Shown: positions 17,637 to 26,970 of the stretch, one piece after another | How the letters are laid out: each line of letters opens with the position of its first letter | Numbering within the stretch: position 1 is the stretch's first letter | Source of the DNA: CAJBIL01 sp044359525 | Lineage (GTDB): Bacteria > Pseudomonadota > Gammaproteobacteria > Burkholderiales > Rhodocyclaceae | Assembly: GCA_044359525.1 (NCBI GenBank) | Contig: JBIKLY010000004.1 | Location: 1 to 64,000, forward strand | Reading direction: 5' to 3' | DNA length: 64,000 nucleotides | Translations under genes and position numbers: made by a program | Notes under the pieces: model-generated | What the model was told of the DNA's origin: nothing | What the model saw: only the letters and a program-made list of their open reading frames with translations | The model's database searches: none

Positions 17637-19090
17637 AGCTCCTTGAGAAAGGATTCCATACGGTTGTACAGCGTTGTCCGGTTGATGCCGAGCAGGCGTG
17701 CGGCCTGGCTTACGTTGCCGTGGGCCAGTTTCAGCGCGGCATCGATGTAGCTGCGCTCGGTTTCCCCAAGCATTACGTCGAGGTTGAAGGGCTCCGGCAA
17801 CTGCAGGCGCCGTATCGCTGAATCGATGATGCTGTCGTTGCTGTGTTCGATGTTTTGGCGATGCGCGGCAGGCGCAACCGGTTCGTCCTGCAGGTCAAGT
17901 TCGGGCTCAAGCATTGTGCCTGATACGGTTTGTCCGGGGTATTTTGCCGTCAGGCGAATGCTGATATTGCGCAATTCACGGACATTGCCGGGAAAGCTGT
18001 AACGCAACCAAAGATCCTGTGCTTCATCAGAAAGTGAAAACGGCGCCTGCCGGATCTGCTCGGCATACAGCTGACGAAAATGCTCAAGGAGAAGTAGCTT
18101 ATCGTCCTCCATCTCGCGTAGCGGCGGCACATTGATCGAAAACACCGATAGCCGGTGGTAAAGGTCGGCGCGAAAATTTCCGCTGCGGATTTCCTTGCGC
18201 AAATCACGGTTGGTGGCGGCGAGAATACGGGCTTGGCTGATGCGTTTCTGCGTTTCGCCAACACGCTGATATTCGCCGTTTTCGAGAACGCGGAGCAGCT
18301 TTGCCTGCAGCTCAAGCGGCAGCTCGCCGATCTCGTCAAGAAACAGCGTGCCGTCAGCCGCATCCTCGAAGTAACCTGATTTTGCCGACGTGGCGCCGGT
18401 GAATGCGCCCTTGGCATAGCCAAACAGGGTGGGCTCGACCAGGCTTGGTGAGATGGCCGCGCAGTTAAGTGCGAAAAAAGGCTTGCTGCGGCGACGGGTT
18501 TCCTGATGCAGCGACACGTTGGCGATGATTTCCTTGCCGCTCCCGGATTCCCCTTCAATAAGTACCGGGAAGGGCGAGTCGGCATATTGTTGAAGCTGTG
18601 CCCGCAGTTTCTGCATGGGCGGGCTGTTGCCGATCAGTGGCGATGTGCCGGTATTCTGTAGCTGTTTTGCATCGAGGGCGCGGAAGGACAGTGCGCGCCA
18701 CAATACGGATTTCAGCTCGCCCGGATTACATGGTTTTGCAACAAAGTCCGCAGCGCCCAGAGTGCGTGCGTGGCGGGCATTGCTTTCGTCACTCTGGCCG
18801 GAAAGTACGACGATCCTGATTTCCGGCGATATTTTTATCAACTCGGAAATTAGCGCAAATCCTTCGTCCGGCCGGTGCGGAAACGGCGGCAGGCCGAGGT
18901 CGACGAGCGCCAACTCCGGCGCGTGGCGCAGTTGCCTCAGCAAGCCGGCGCAGTGTTGCCGGGAGTGGCTGGTAATGATTTCAAAGCTCGGGCTGAGTGA
19001 CAAACTCAGGGTGTCGGAAATCAGCGGGTCGTCATCGACGATAAGCAGAAGCGGTTTTTCTTGCAGGGATAGGTTCGGGATGCTGGTCAT
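17633..19090 (-). CDS. Sigma54-dependent response regulator, PrsR-like
   Basis: 485 residues. Receiver domain 13–135 with acidic pocket D19/D20, phosphorylation site D64 (ALVDLGLP) and K119. The AAA+ domain has Walker A GESGSGKE (180–187) and the sigma54-contact loop GAFTGA (228–233), so it should be a true activator of RpoN promoters. A Fis-type helix-turn-helix (SQAARLLGINRTTLYNRM) closes the protein. It is first in the pilus gene run, coupled to mshM by an ATGA overlap. The receiver is of the type seen in PrsR regulators. Its partner kinase is probably the one at 298–2004, and its target the sigma54 promoter at 159–174. Confidence 0.9.
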   Translation of the reverse strand: MTSIPNLSLQEKPLLLIVDDDPLISDTLSLSLSPSFEIITSHSRQHCAGLLRQLRHAPELALVDLGLPPFPHRPDEGFALISELIKISPEIRIVVLSGQSDESNARHARTLGAADFVAKPCNPGELKSVLWRALSFRALDAKQLQNTGTSPLIGNSPPMQKLRAQLQQYADSPFPVLIEGESGSGKEIIANVSLHQETRRRSKPFFALNCAAISPSLVEPTLFGYAKGAFTGATSAKSGYFEDAADGTLFLDEIGELPLELQAKLLRVLENGEYQRVGETQKRISQARILAATNRDLRKEIRSGNFRADLYHRLSVFSINVPPLREMEDDKLLLLEHFRQLYAEQIRQAPFSLSDEAQDLWLRYSFPGNVRELRNISIRLTAKYPGQTVSGTMLEPELDLQDEPVAPAAHRQNIEHSNDSIIDSAIRRLQLPEPFNLDVMLGETERSYIDAALKLAHGNVSQAARLLGINRTTLYNRMESFLKEL

Positions 19091-19186
19091 GAAAAGTCTG
19101 TCGTCATTCCGAAAAGGGCGTTTTTCCTATTATTCCACAATTGTATAAGCGTGTAATTATTAACGGATTGCGGGAATCTCTTCAGG

Positions 19187-19192
19187 TATAAT
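19187..19192 (+). promoter_or_regulatory. Candidate -10 box for the mla operon
   Basis: A perfect TATAAT lies 31 bases before the mlaF start in the divergent gap between the response regulator and mlaF. No well-spaced -35 hexamer is visible, so this is only a candidate. Confidence 0.4.
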
Positions 19193-19222
19193 CGCCCGTC
19201 AAATTTGCCGTGGGATACCGCA

Positions 19223-20035
19223 GTGCCAGCCGATAATCTGGTCAAAATCAGTGATCTTAATTTCGCTTACGATGAGCGATCGATCCTCAATGGAATCAAT
19301 ATGGAGATTCCCCGGGGCAAGGTCGTTGCGATCATGGGCGGGTCCGGTTGCGGGAAAACAACCTTGCTGCGCCTGATCGGCGGGCAGCTCAAGCCAAGTT
19401 CCGGCGATGTGCTGGTTGAAGGACGTTCCGTGCCGCGCATGGGGCACGATGAGCTGTACGCGCTGCGCCGGCGCATGGGCATGCTTTTCCAGTTCGGGGC
19501 CTTGTTTACTGACATTTCGGTTTTCGACAACGTCGCTTATCAGATGCGCGAGCACACCAGCCTGCCCGAAGAGCTGATTCGCGACATGACCCTGATGAAG
19601 CTCAATGCCGTCGGCCTGCGCGGTGCGCAGGACCTGATGCCGGGTGAGCTTTCCGGCGGCATGGCACGTCGCGTTGCCTTGGCTCGGGCAATTGCGCTGG
19701 ATCCAATGCTGATCATGTACGACGAGCCATTTACCGGCCTCGATCCGATTTCGCTGGGTGTGATCGGACAGTTGATCCGCAAGCTTAACGACGCTTTGGG
19801 TGCGACCTCCATTATGGTAACGCACGATATTCACGAGTCCTTGCTGATCGTTGACTACATTTATTTCATGTCGGGCGGCCGTGTTGTTGCACAAGGTACG
19901 CCGGATGAAATCCGGGCGTCCACAGACCCGTTTGTACATCAGTTCGTCTTTGCGGAAGCAGATGGCCCTGTGCCCTTCCATTATCCGGCGGCCCCGTTCG
20001 ACCAGGATCTGTTGCGCGGCGGTGCGCATGGCTAA
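19223..20035 (+). CDS. mlaF: Phospholipid ABC transporter ATP-binding protein MlaF
   Basis: 270 residues from GTG 19223, which has a GGGA Shine–Dalgarno 8 bases upstream; a TTG at 19205 is less likely. Walker A is GGSGCGKTT (39–47), the ABC signature reads LSGGMARRVALARA, Walker B is LIMYDEPFTGLD, and the H-loop is MVTHD. MlaF drives transport between the inner membrane and periplasmic MlaC to maintain outer-membrane lipid asymmetry. It overlaps mlaE by 8 bases; the order is mlaF-E-D-A-C-B. Confidence 0.95.
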   Translation: MPADNLVKISDLNFAYDERSILNGINMEIPRGKVVAIMGGSGCGKTTLLRLIGGQLKPSSGDVLVEGRSVPRMGHDELYALRRRMGMLFQFGALFTDISVFDNVAYQMREHTSLPEELIRDMTLMKLNAVGLRGAQDLMPGELSGGMARRVALARAIALDPMLIMYDEPFTGLDPISLGVIGQLIRKLNDALGATSIMVTHDIHESLLIVDYIYFMSGGRVVAQGTPDEIRASTDPFVHQFVFAEADGPVPFHYPAAPFDQDLLRGGAHG

Positions 20036-20822
20036 GCGGATACTTGAGGTAATCGCCGGCTTGGGGCACCGGGTCAACGGCGCTTTGCAGCGGCTTGGTT
20101 TTGCCGCACGTTTTTTCGTGATGCTGCTGGTTTACTCCGGGCAGTCCTTCCGGCGCATTCATCTGACGATCCGTGAAATCTTTTTTTCCGGCGTGCTTTC
20201 GCTGTTGATCATTCTTGTCTCAGGGCTTTTTGTCGGCCTGGTGCTGGGCCTGCAGGGCTACGAAACCTTGCAGCGTTACGGATCCTCCGAGGCGCTCGGC
20301 GTTCTCGTCGCGCTATCGCTGACCCGGGAGCTTGGTCCGGTCGTCGCCGGTCTGCTCTTTGCCTCGCGGGCAGGGTCGTCGGTCACTGCGGAAATCGGTC
20401 TGATGAAGGCGACCGAACAGCTGACGGCGATGGACATGATGGCGGTCAACCCGATGGCGCGCATCGTCGCCCCACGGTTCTGGGGTGGTGTGATATCGAT
20501 GCCGTTCCTGGCGGCAATGTTTTCTGCGATGGGTGTTTTTGGCGGCTATCTGATTGGTGTTGTTTTTATTGGTGTTGATGAAGGGGCCTTCTGGTCGCAG
20601 ATGCAAGCCTCGGTTGATTTTCACCATGATGTCCTGAATGGTGTGATCAAGAGTTTTGTCTTCGGCGTCGCGGTTTCCCTGATTGCCGTTTTCGAGGGGT
20701 ATGACTCGATCCCGACTGCTGAAGGCGTGTCACGCGCCATTACGCGGACGGTGGTGAATTCGGCGCTGGCAATCCTGGCGCTGGACTTCGTGTTGACCTC
20801 CTTCATGTTCCGGGGGCTTTGA
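20028..20822 (+). CDS. mlaE: Phospholipid ABC transporter permease MlaE
   Basis: 264 residues from the ATG at 20028, which overlaps the end of mlaF. It has the MlaE/permease family pattern: an amphipathic N-terminal helix, then about five membrane helices, with the conserved TRELGPVVAGLLFASRAGSS loop near residue 95 that contacts MlaF and a TEQLTAMDMMAVNP motif following it. The family normally has about 260 residues. It shares a TGATG stop–start overlap with mlaD. Confidence 0.95.
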   Translation: MAKRILEVIAGLGHRVNGALQRLGFAARFFVMLLVYSGQSFRRIHLTIREIFFSGVLSLLIILVSGLFVGLVLGLQGYETLQRYGSSEALGVLVALSLTRELGPVVAGLLFASRAGSSVTAEIGLMKATEQLTAMDMMAVNPMARIVAPRFWGGVISMPFLAAMFSAMGVFGGYLIGVVFIGVDEGAFWSQMQASVDFHHDVLNGVIKSFVFGVAVSLIAVFEGYDSIPTAEGVSRAITRTVVNSALAILALDFVLTSFMFRGL

Positions 20823-21292
20823 TGAATCGTAAGTTGCTCGACCTATGGGTCGGTTTTTTTGTTGCCATCGGCATTGCCGCACTGTTGTTTTTAGCACTAA
20901 AAGTAGGAAATCTCTCGGCTTCAAACTTCCTGGAGACTTACCCGCTGGCTGCCAAGTTTGATAACATCGGGGGCCTGAAGGTCCGTGGTCCGGTGAAAAG
21001 TGCCGGTGTGGTAGTCGGTCGAGTGTCGGATATCCGCTTCGATCCGAAAACCTACGAAGCGGTAGTGACGCTCAATATTGATGCCCGCTATCAGTTTCCC
21101 AAGGATACTTTTGCGTCGATCCTGACATCGGGCTTGCTCGGTGAGCAGTATGTCGGGTTGGACGCGGGCGGGGATGAAAAGATGCTGAAGGTTGGCGACG
21201 TGATCGCCAAAACACAGTCGGCCGTCGTGCTGGAGAAGTTGATCAGTCAGTTCATGTTCAACAAGGCAGCTGACGGACCGGATAAGAAATAG
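20822..21292 (+). CDS. mlaD: MlaD, MCE-domain substrate-binding subunit
   Basis: 156 residues. One N-terminal transmembrane helix (about 8–28) anchors a single MCE domain (about 38–118; FDNIGGLKVRGPVKSAGVVVG is the typical start). MlaD forms a periplasmic hexameric ring over MlaE that passes lipids to and from MlaC. It starts within a TGATG overlap with mlaE. Confidence 0.94.
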   Translation: MNRKLLDLWVGFFVAIGIAALLFLALKVGNLSASNFLETYPLAAKFDNIGGLKVRGPVKSAGVVVGRVSDIRFDPKTYEAVVTLNIDARYQFPKDTFASILTSGLLGEQYVGLDAGGDEKMLKVGDVIAKTQSAVVLEKLISQFMFNKAADGPDKK

Positions 21293-21308
21293 AACGAAAG
21301 GATCGTTT

Positions 21309-22028
21309 GTGATAAAGCAAATTGCAAAGCGCGTGTCTCCTCTGGTCTTGGCTGCCGCTTTTGCCGGCGGTCTGAGCGGTTGCGCGACGACCGCGAATAA
21401 CCCGAAAGATCCTCTTGAAGGTTTCAACCGTGCGATGTTTACGGTTAACGAGGGAATTGACGTCGTCCTCAAGCCGGTTGCCGAAGGCTACGATGCCGCC
21501 GCACCGCTGCCGGTCAAGGTCGTGGTCGGCAACTTCTTCGGCAATATCGGGGACGTCTGGACGGCGCTGAACAATCTGCTGCAAGGCAAACCCGGCGAAG
21601 CTTTATCGGATCTTGGCCGGGTTCTGGTCAATAGCACGGTTGGCATTGGCGGCGCATTTGACGTTGCCAGCGAAATGGGTATGGAAAAGCACGCCGAAGA
21701 CTTCGGTCAGACCATGGGCTCGTGGGGCGTTCCGGATGGCCCGTATTTCTACTGGCCGATCATCGGGCCGCGCACGACGCGCGATACCCTCGGCTGGGGT
21801 GTTGATACTTATGTCGACCCCGTCTTGCGTCTGGATGATGTCGCCTTGCGCAACACGCTGGCCGGTGTTCGCTTGATCGATACCCGCGCCAGCCTACTCG
21901 CCTCCGACAAGGTGGTTGAGGAAGCCGCGTTTGACAAATACAACTACATTCGTGATGCCTATCTGCAGCATCGCCGCAGTGAGATCTATGACGGCAACCC
22001 GCCGCGTGAAAAGATCGATTTGAATTAG
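21309..22028 (+). CDS. mlaA: MlaA (VacJ) outer-membrane lipoprotein
   Basis: 239 residues, GTG start with an AAAGGA Shine–Dalgarno upstream. The signal ends in the lipobox GGLSGC, so the protein is lipidated and outer-membrane bound. VacJ family motifs are NPKDPLEGFNRAMFTVNEGID, GQTMGSWGVPDGPYFYWPIIGP and RDTLGWGVDTYVDP. MlaA extracts misplaced phospholipid from the outer leaflet and hands it to MlaC. In E. coli mlaA is unlinked; here it sits inside the operon, as often in betaproteobacteria. Confidence 0.94.
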   Translation: MIKQIAKRVSPLVLAAAFAGGLSGCATTANNPKDPLEGFNRAMFTVNEGIDVVLKPVAEGYDAAAPLPVKVVVGNFFGNIGDVWTALNNLLQGKPGEALSDLGRVLVNSTVGIGGAFDVASEMGMEKHAEDFGQTMGSWGVPDGPYFYWPIIGPRTTRDTLGWGVDTYVDPVLRLDDVALRNTLAGVRLIDTRASLLASDKVVEEAAFDKYNYIRDAYLQHRRSEIYDGNPPREKIDLN

Positions 22029-22093
22029 ACCAAGTCATCTGCTGGCTGTGTATTGCGTTAATGATTGATGAAAATATTTACTGAGAGATGTTT

Positions 22094-22708
22094 ATGAAGC
22101 TGCTGCTGTCACTGGTTTTTGCCCTGTTTTTTGCTGCCGGCACTGCCATCGCACAAGAGAACGGTCCGGACGTCCTCGTCAAGAAAGTGACTGACGATGT
22201 GCTGACCGTTGTGCGTCATGACAAGGATATCCAGAACGGCAATGCTGTGAAGGCAATGGCTCTGGTCGAAACCAAGGTGCTTCCGCATTTCAATTTTCAG
22301 CACATGACCGCGCTGGCGATGGGGCGTGACTGGAGCAAGGCCTCACCTGAGCAGAAGAAGCGTTTGGCCGATGAATTCAAAACGCTGCTGGTCCGGACTT
22401 ACTCCAATTCCCTGACTTCCTTCAAGAATCAGACAGTAGCCTACAAGCCTACCAAGCTGCAGGGTGGCGAAACCGACGTGGTTGTCAAAACCGAGATACT
22501 GCAGCCGGGCAACAAACCGGTTCAGCTGGACTATGCGCTGGAAAAAATCGGTGACAGCTGGAAAGTTTACGATGTCATTGTTGCCGGTATCAGCTTGGTC
22601 ACCAATTATCGTGACACCTTCACGCAGGAAGTTCGGGCCAACGGTGTTGACGGCCTGATCCAGTTGCTCGCAAACAAAAACAAGCAGCTTGAAGCCGGCA
22701 AGAAATGA
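22094..22708 (+). CDS. mlaC: MlaC periplasmic phospholipid carrier
   Basis: 204 residues from ATG 22094, with GAGAG spaced 6 bases upstream; an ATG two codons earlier sits on that Shine–Dalgarno. A signal peptide (MKLLLSLVFALFFAAGTAIA) is followed by the MlaC/Ttg2D fold, including FNFQHMTALAMGRDWSKASPE and TNYRDTFTQEV. It shuttles lipids across the periplasm between MlaA and MlaFEDB. It overlaps mlaB by 4 bases. Confidence 0.94.
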   Translation: MKLLLSLVFALFFAAGTAIAQENGPDVLVKKVTDDVLTVVRHDKDIQNGNAVKAMALVETKVLPHFNFQHMTALAMGRDWSKASPEQKKRLADEFKTLLVRTYSNSLTSFKNQTVAYKPTKLQGGETDVVVKTEILQPGNKPVQLDYALEKIGDSWKVYDVIVAGISLVTNYRDTFTQEVRANGVDGLIQLLANKNKQLEAGKK

Positions 22709-22995
22709 TCGAACAATCGGGCGATAGCCTGCGTGTCACCGTACCGATGGTCATTGCCAATGCCGGCGCCCTGCTAAAAGCAGGGCGCAGTTTTTTGCAA
22801 CCCGGCCGGGGCGCTGTAACCGTATTCGACCTTTCTGCCGTCCAGGAATCGGATTCCTCTGCGCTGACCCTGGTGTTTGCATGGCTGCGTACCGCGCGCG
22901 AGCGTGGCGTGACCATGCGTATTGCCAACCCGCCAGCGAGCATGATCAGTCTGGCATCGCTTTATACAATTTCTGATTTTCTCCCGCTCGCCTGA
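22705..22995 (+). CDS. mlaB: MlaB, STAS-domain subunit
   Basis: 96 residues, a single STAS domain: a beta strand–loop start (DSLRVTVPMVIANAGALL), the core VTVFDLSAVQESDSSALTLV with the conserved DSS segment, then VTMRIANPPASMISLASLY. MlaB binds MlaF and supports its activity. ATGA overlap with mlaC. It closes the mla genes proper. Confidence 0.9.
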   Translation: MIEQSGDSLRVTVPMVIANAGALLKAGRSFLQPGRGAVTVFDLSAVQESDSSALTLVFAWLRTARERGVTMRIANPPASMISLASLYTISDFLPLA

Positions 22996-23030
22996 CCGGC
23001 GAGTGCGGCTTTGCCTGGACTTCAGGTGCC

Positions 23031-23978
23031 ATGGGTGTTGCAGTTTCCATTGAGCAGGTAGAAAAGCGCTTCGGTCGCCTGAAAGCGCTCGACGGCGTTT
23101 CGCTGCAAATTGCCGAGGGAGAGTTTTTCGGGCTGCTCGGCCCGAATGGTGCCGGGAAGACCACACTGATTTCCTGTCTTGCCGGCCTCGTACGGCCCGA
23201 TGCCGGGCGTCTCAGTGTCCTCGGCTGCGATGTCGTTGCCGATTACCGTGCGGCGCGCCGCTTGCTCGGTATCGTGCCGCAGGAACTCGTCTTCGACCCG
23301 TTTTTTTCGGTGCGTGAAACCTTGCGTATCCAGTCCGGTTACTTCGGCATCCGCAACAACGATGACTGGATTGATGAAATTCTGGCTAACCTGGACCTGA
23401 CCTCGCGGGCCGATACCAATATGCGCCGCCTGTCGGGTGGCATGAAACGTCGTGTGCTGGTGGCGCAGGCGCTGGTGCACAAGCCGCCGGTAATCGTGCT
23501 CGATGAACCCACTGCCGGCGTCGATGTGGAGTTGCGCCAGGGCCTGTGGCAGTTTGTTCAGCGACTTAACCGTGAAGGGCATACGGTGATTCTGACCACC
23601 CATTACCTCGAGGAGGCTGAAGCGCTCTGCGGGCGTATCGCCATGCTCAAGCAGGGGCGCGTGGTTGCCCTTGATACAACGAATAATCTGCTGGCGCGTT
23701 TCTCACGCCATACCCTGAGTGTCCGTCTGGCGGCTGAAAACGTATTGCCGGTGGCTTTGCGTGCGCGGGCAAGCGAAAGTAATGGTTGCCATGTATTTCG
23801 CCTGGCCGGCTTTGCCGAGGTCGAGCCCCTGTTGCGCGAGCTGCGTGAAGCCGCGTGTGTGATTGACGACCTGCGCTTGACGCAGGCCGACCTCGAAGAC
23901 GTTTTTGTCGGCGTGATGCAGAGCGAAGATGAGGCAGGCAGCACCAGGGGCAATACGATGACAGGCGCCGTGCCGTGA
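23031..23978 (+). CDS. ABC-2 exporter ATP-binding protein (YadG-like)
   Basis: 315 residues. Walker A GPNGAGKTT at about residues 41–49, signature RLSGGMKRRVLVAQAL, Walker B VIVLDEPTAGVD, H-loop TTHYLEEAEAL; the C-terminal 90 residues are an accessory domain. It resembles YadG and NodI-type ATPases. It sits 35 bases after mlaB and shares a GTGA overlap with its permease. The transported substrate is unknown; its place in an outer-membrane lipid operon suggests an envelope component but does not prove it. Confidence 0.9.
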   Translation: MGVAVSIEQVEKRFGRLKALDGVSLQIAEGEFFGLLGPNGAGKTTLISCLAGLVRPDAGRLSVLGCDVVADYRAARRLLGIVPQELVFDPFFSVRETLRIQSGYFGIRNNDDWIDEILANLDLTSRADTNMRRLSGGMKRRVLVAQALVHKPPVIVLDEPTAGVDVELRQGLWQFVQRLNREGHTVILTTHYLEEAEALCGRIAMLKQGRVVALDTTNNLLARFSRHTLSVRLAAENVLPVALRARASESNGCHVFRLAGFAEVEPLLRELREAACVIDDLRLTQADLEDVFVGVMQSEDEAGSTRGNTMTGAVP

Positions 23979-24727
23979 TCGAATTCCGTACGCTGCTCTA
24001 CAAAGAGGTTTTGCGCTTCTGGAAGGTGGGCTTCCAGACGGTGGCTTCGCCCGTGCTCAGTGCCCTGCTTTATCTGCTGATCTTTTCGCATGTGCTCGAC
24101 GCGCATGTGCAGGTGAACGGCGTGCCTTACGCCGCCTTCCTGATCCCCGGGCTGGTCATGATGTCACTGGTGCAGAATGCCTTTGCCAATAGTTCGTCAA
24201 GCCTGATCCAGTCGAAGATCACCGGCAGCGTCGTGTTTGTGCTCTTGCCGCCAATCTCCTACGTCGAATTTTTCCTTGCCTATGTCGTCGCGGCATTGCT
24301 GCGGGGCCTCATGGTCGGCCTTGGCGTGCTGGTCGTCACCAGCTGGTTTGCGCCGCTGACCTTTGTTGCGCCGTTGTGGATTTTGACATTTGCCGTGCTG
24401 GGTGGCGGTATTCTCGGCGCTTTCGGCATGATCGCCGGTATCTGGGCCGACAAATTTGACCAGCTGGCCGGCTTCCAGAATTTTCTGATCATGCCGCTGA
24501 CCATGCTTTCCGGTGTCTTTTATTCGATCCACTCACTTCCCGGATTCTGGCAGCAGGTGTCGCACCTCAATCCCGTGTTCTATATGATTGACGGCTTTCG
24601 ATACGGTTTTTTCGGCGTCTCCGATGTGTCGCCGGAGCGCAGCCTGATCGTTGTCGGCACCAGCTTTTTGGTAGTTTCTGTTGCAACGTTGATGCTGCTA
24701 CGTAGCGGTTATAAATTGAGGTACTGA
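23975..24727 (+). CDS. ABC-2 exporter permease (YadH-like)
   Basis: 250 residues, GTG start overlapping the ATPase gene. Six hydrophobic helices are visible, with the ABC-2 family region LIPGLVMMSLVQNAFANSSS and the motif GAFGMIAGIWADKFDQL followed by FLIMPLTMLSGVFYSIHSLP. It pairs with the preceding ATPase as a half-size exporter of the YadGH/NodIJ type. The substrate is not known. Confidence 0.9.
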   Translation: MIEFRTLLYKEVLRFWKVGFQTVASPVLSALLYLLIFSHVLDAHVQVNGVPYAAFLIPGLVMMSLVQNAFANSSSSLIQSKITGSVVFVLLPPISYVEFFLAYVVAALLRGLMVGLGVLVVTSWFAPLTFVAPLWILTFAVLGGGILGAFGMIAGIWADKFDQLAGFQNFLIMPLTMLSGVFYSIHSLPGFWQQVSHLNPVFYMIDGFRYGFFGVSDVSPERSLIVVGTSFLVVSVATLMLLRSGYKLRY

Positions 24728-24730
24728 ACC

Positions 24731-24976
24731 ATGATGCACCCTGAGCAAGTCCAGAAACTTATCGCCGCGGGTTTGCCCTGCGAACACCTGCAGGTCGAAG
24801 GCGATGGCCATCACTTCGAGGCAGTGATTGTCAGCGCCGAGTTTGTCGGCAAAAGCCGTGTTCAGCGCCAGCAGCGGGTGAATGAGGTATTGCGCACGCA
24901 CTTCAATAGCGGTGAATTACACGCCTTGTCGATGAAGACGCACACCCCGGAAGAATGGAGCGCGAGTCGTGGATAA
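24731..24976 (+). CDS. ibaG: BolA-family protein IbaG
   Basis: 81 residues (or 80 from the second ATG). The BolA fold is seen in EGDGHHFEAVIVSAEFVGKSRVQRQQRVNEVL, with the conserved His and the RHRxVN-like helix. IbaG partners with monothiol glutaredoxins in iron–sulfur handling and is commonly encoded between the mla genes and murA, as here. It overlaps murA by 8 bases. Confidence 0.9.
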   Translation: MMHPEQVQKLIAAGLPCEHLQVEGDGHHFEAVIVSAEFVGKSRVQRQQRVNEVLRTHFNSGELHALSMKTHTPEEWSASRG

Positions 24977-26222
24977 GCTCATCATTCAGGGTGGCACGCC
25001 GCTCTCCGGCGAGGTCGCCATCTCCGGCGCAAAAAATGCAGCGCTGCCGATCCTCTGCGCCAGCCTGCTCTGTCCCGAGCCGCTGCAGCTGACCAACGTG
25101 CCGCATCTCAACGATATCTCGACCATGCTGCGCCTGATTGCGCAGATGGGCGTTGAGGTTACGATGGATGGCGCCGACGGACTGGTCCTTAACAGCCACG
25201 GCCTGAACAATCCGCTTGCGCCGTACGACATGGTGAAAACCATGCGTGCATCGATTCTCGTCCTCGGCCCGCTCGTCGCGCGCTGCGGCGAAGCCCGCGT
25301 CTCCCTGCCCGGCGGCTGCGCCATTGGCGCCCGCCCGGTTGACCAGCACATCAGGGGGCTGCAGGCGATGGGCGCCGAAGTCACCGTCGAGGCCGGCTAT
25401 GTGCACGCCAAAGCCAAGCGACTGAAGGGCGCGCGCATCTGTACCGACATGGTCACCGTCACCGGTACCGAAAACCTCATGATGGCCGCCGTGCTTGCCG
25501 AGGGTGAAACGATCATCGAAAACGCCGCGCGTGAACCAGAGGTCGTTGATCTGGCCAATTGCCTGATTTCGATGGGCGCGCAAATCTCCGGTGCCGGCTC
25601 CGATGTGATCCGCATTCGCGGCGTCGAACGCCTGCACGGCGCGCAGCACCGCATCATGCCCGACCGCATCGAGACCGGAACCTACCTCTGCGCAGCTGCC
25701 GCGTCCGGTGGCGAGGTGCGCCTGACACAAACGTCGGCCGCCTATCTCGACACGGTTGTCGACAAACTGATGGATGCCGGCTGCGAGATCACCACCGAAC
25801 GCGATGTCATTCATCTCAAGGCGCCGGCGCGCCTCAAGTCGGTCAGTCTGCGCACCGCGCCGTACCCGGCCTTTCCGACCGACATGCAAGCCCAGTTCAT
25901 GGCCATCAACGCCGTCGCCGACGGCGTCGCAACAATTCGCGAGACCATCTTCGAAAACCGTTTCATGCACGCCAATGAGCTGATGCGCCTCGGCGCCGAC
26001 ATTCAGATCGAAGGCAGCAATGCCATCGTGCGCGGCGTTTCGCATCTCGAAGGCGCCACGGTGATGGCCACCGACCTGCGGGCCTCGGCCAGCCTCGTGA
26101 TTGCCGGCCTCGTCGCACAAGGTGAAACCACCATCGACCGCATCTACCACCTCGATCGCGGCTACGAGCGGATCGATGAAAAACTGGCCAGGCTCGGTGC
26201 CAAGGTGAGAAGAGCGCACTGA
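24969..26222 (+). CDS. murA: UDP-N-acetylglucosamine 1-carboxyvinyltransferase
   Basis: 417 residues, GTG start. It catalyses the first committed step of peptidoglycan synthesis, transfer of enolpyruvate from PEP to UDP-GlcNAc. The catalytic Cys is C117 in LPGGCAIGARPVDQH, so the enzyme should be fosfomycin-sensitive; K22–N23 (SGAKNAALP) bind substrate. Length is standard. It overlaps the end of ibaG and is followed by a 71-base gap before rpe. Confidence 0.96.
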   Translation: MDKLIIQGGTPLSGEVAISGAKNAALPILCASLLCPEPLQLTNVPHLNDISTMLRLIAQMGVEVTMDGADGLVLNSHGLNNPLAPYDMVKTMRASILVLGPLVARCGEARVSLPGGCAIGARPVDQHIRGLQAMGAEVTVEAGYVHAKAKRLKGARICTDMVTVTGTENLMMAAVLAEGETIIENAAREPEVVDLANCLISMGAQISGAGSDVIRIRGVERLHGAQHRIMPDRIETGTYLCAAAASGGEVRLTQTSAAYLDTVVDKLMDAGCEITTERDVIHLKAPARLKSVSLRTAPYPAFPTDMQAQFMAINAVADGVATIRETIFENRFMHANELMRLGADIQIEGSNAIVRGVSHLEGATVMATDLRASASLVIAGLVAQGETTIDRIYHLDRGYERIDEKLARLGAKVRRAH

Positions 26223-26293
26223 CGATCGGCCTGTCTGCGGGCCGCTTGGCAGTTTCACGGTAAAATCCGCTTTTTGCCACACGGGTCCGCGCC

Positions 26294-26965
26294 ATGTATG
26301 TCATTGCTCCCAGCATCCTCTCCGCCAACTTTGCCAAACTCGGCGAGGAGGTCGTCAATGTGATCGCCGCCGGCGCCGACTGGATTCACTTCGACGTGAT
26401 GGACAATCATTACGTGCCCAACCTGACCATCGGTCCGCTGATCTGCGAGGCAATCCGCCCGCTGACGCAGGCGCCGATCGACGTGCATCTGATGGTCAAG
26501 CCGGTCGATCGCATCATCCCGGATTTTGCCAAAGCCGGCGCCAACATCATCACCTTCCACCCGGAAGGCTCCGAACACGTGGACCGCACGCTCTCGCTGA
26601 TCCGCGAAAGCGGCTGCCAGGCCGGCCTCGTCTTCAACCCGGCGACGCCGCTTGACCACATGGACTACGTGATGGACAAGCTCGACGTCGTGCTCCTGAT
26701 GAGCGTCAACCCCGGCTTCGGCGGGCAAAAATTCATCCCGGCAACGCTCGCCAAGCTCAAGGCGGCGCGGGCAAAAATTGATGCCTACGAGCGCGAAAGC
26801 GGCCGGCGCATCCGCCTGGAAATCGACGGCGGCGTGAAAATTGACAACATCGCCGAAATCGCCCGCGCCGGTGCCGATGCCTTTGTCGCCGGCTCGGCCA
26901 TCTACGGCACGCCCGACTACAAGGCCACGATAGCCGCCATGCGCGCGGAACTGGCAAAAATCTAA
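26294..26965 (+). CDS. rpe: Ribulose-phosphate 3-epimerase
   Basis: 223 residues, a TIM-barrel enzyme interconverting ribulose-5-phosphate and xylulose-5-phosphate. Motifs: APSILSANFAKLGEEV at the N-terminus, HFDVMDNHYVPNLTIGP, HLMV, SVNPGFGGQKFIP and EIDGGVK…AGADAFVAGSAIYG (phosphate site). It is followed by gph and trpE, a common proteobacterial order. Confidence 0.96.
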   Translation: MYVIAPSILSANFAKLGEEVVNVIAAGADWIHFDVMDNHYVPNLTIGPLICEAIRPLTQAPIDVHLMVKPVDRIIPDFAKAGANIITFHPEGSEHVDRTLSLIRESGCQAGLVFNPATPLDHMDYVMDKLDVVLLMSVNPGFGGQKFIPATLAKLKAARAKIDAYERESGRRIRLEIDGGVKIDNIAEIARAGADAFVAGSAIYGTPDYKATIAAMRAELAKI

Positions 26966-26970
26966 AGCGA

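Noticed and set aside
24903..26282. 459-codon open frame antisense to murA (and similar frames opposite rpe/gph and trpE)
   Set aside because: Shadows of strongly biased third-position GC; no start signals or domains.
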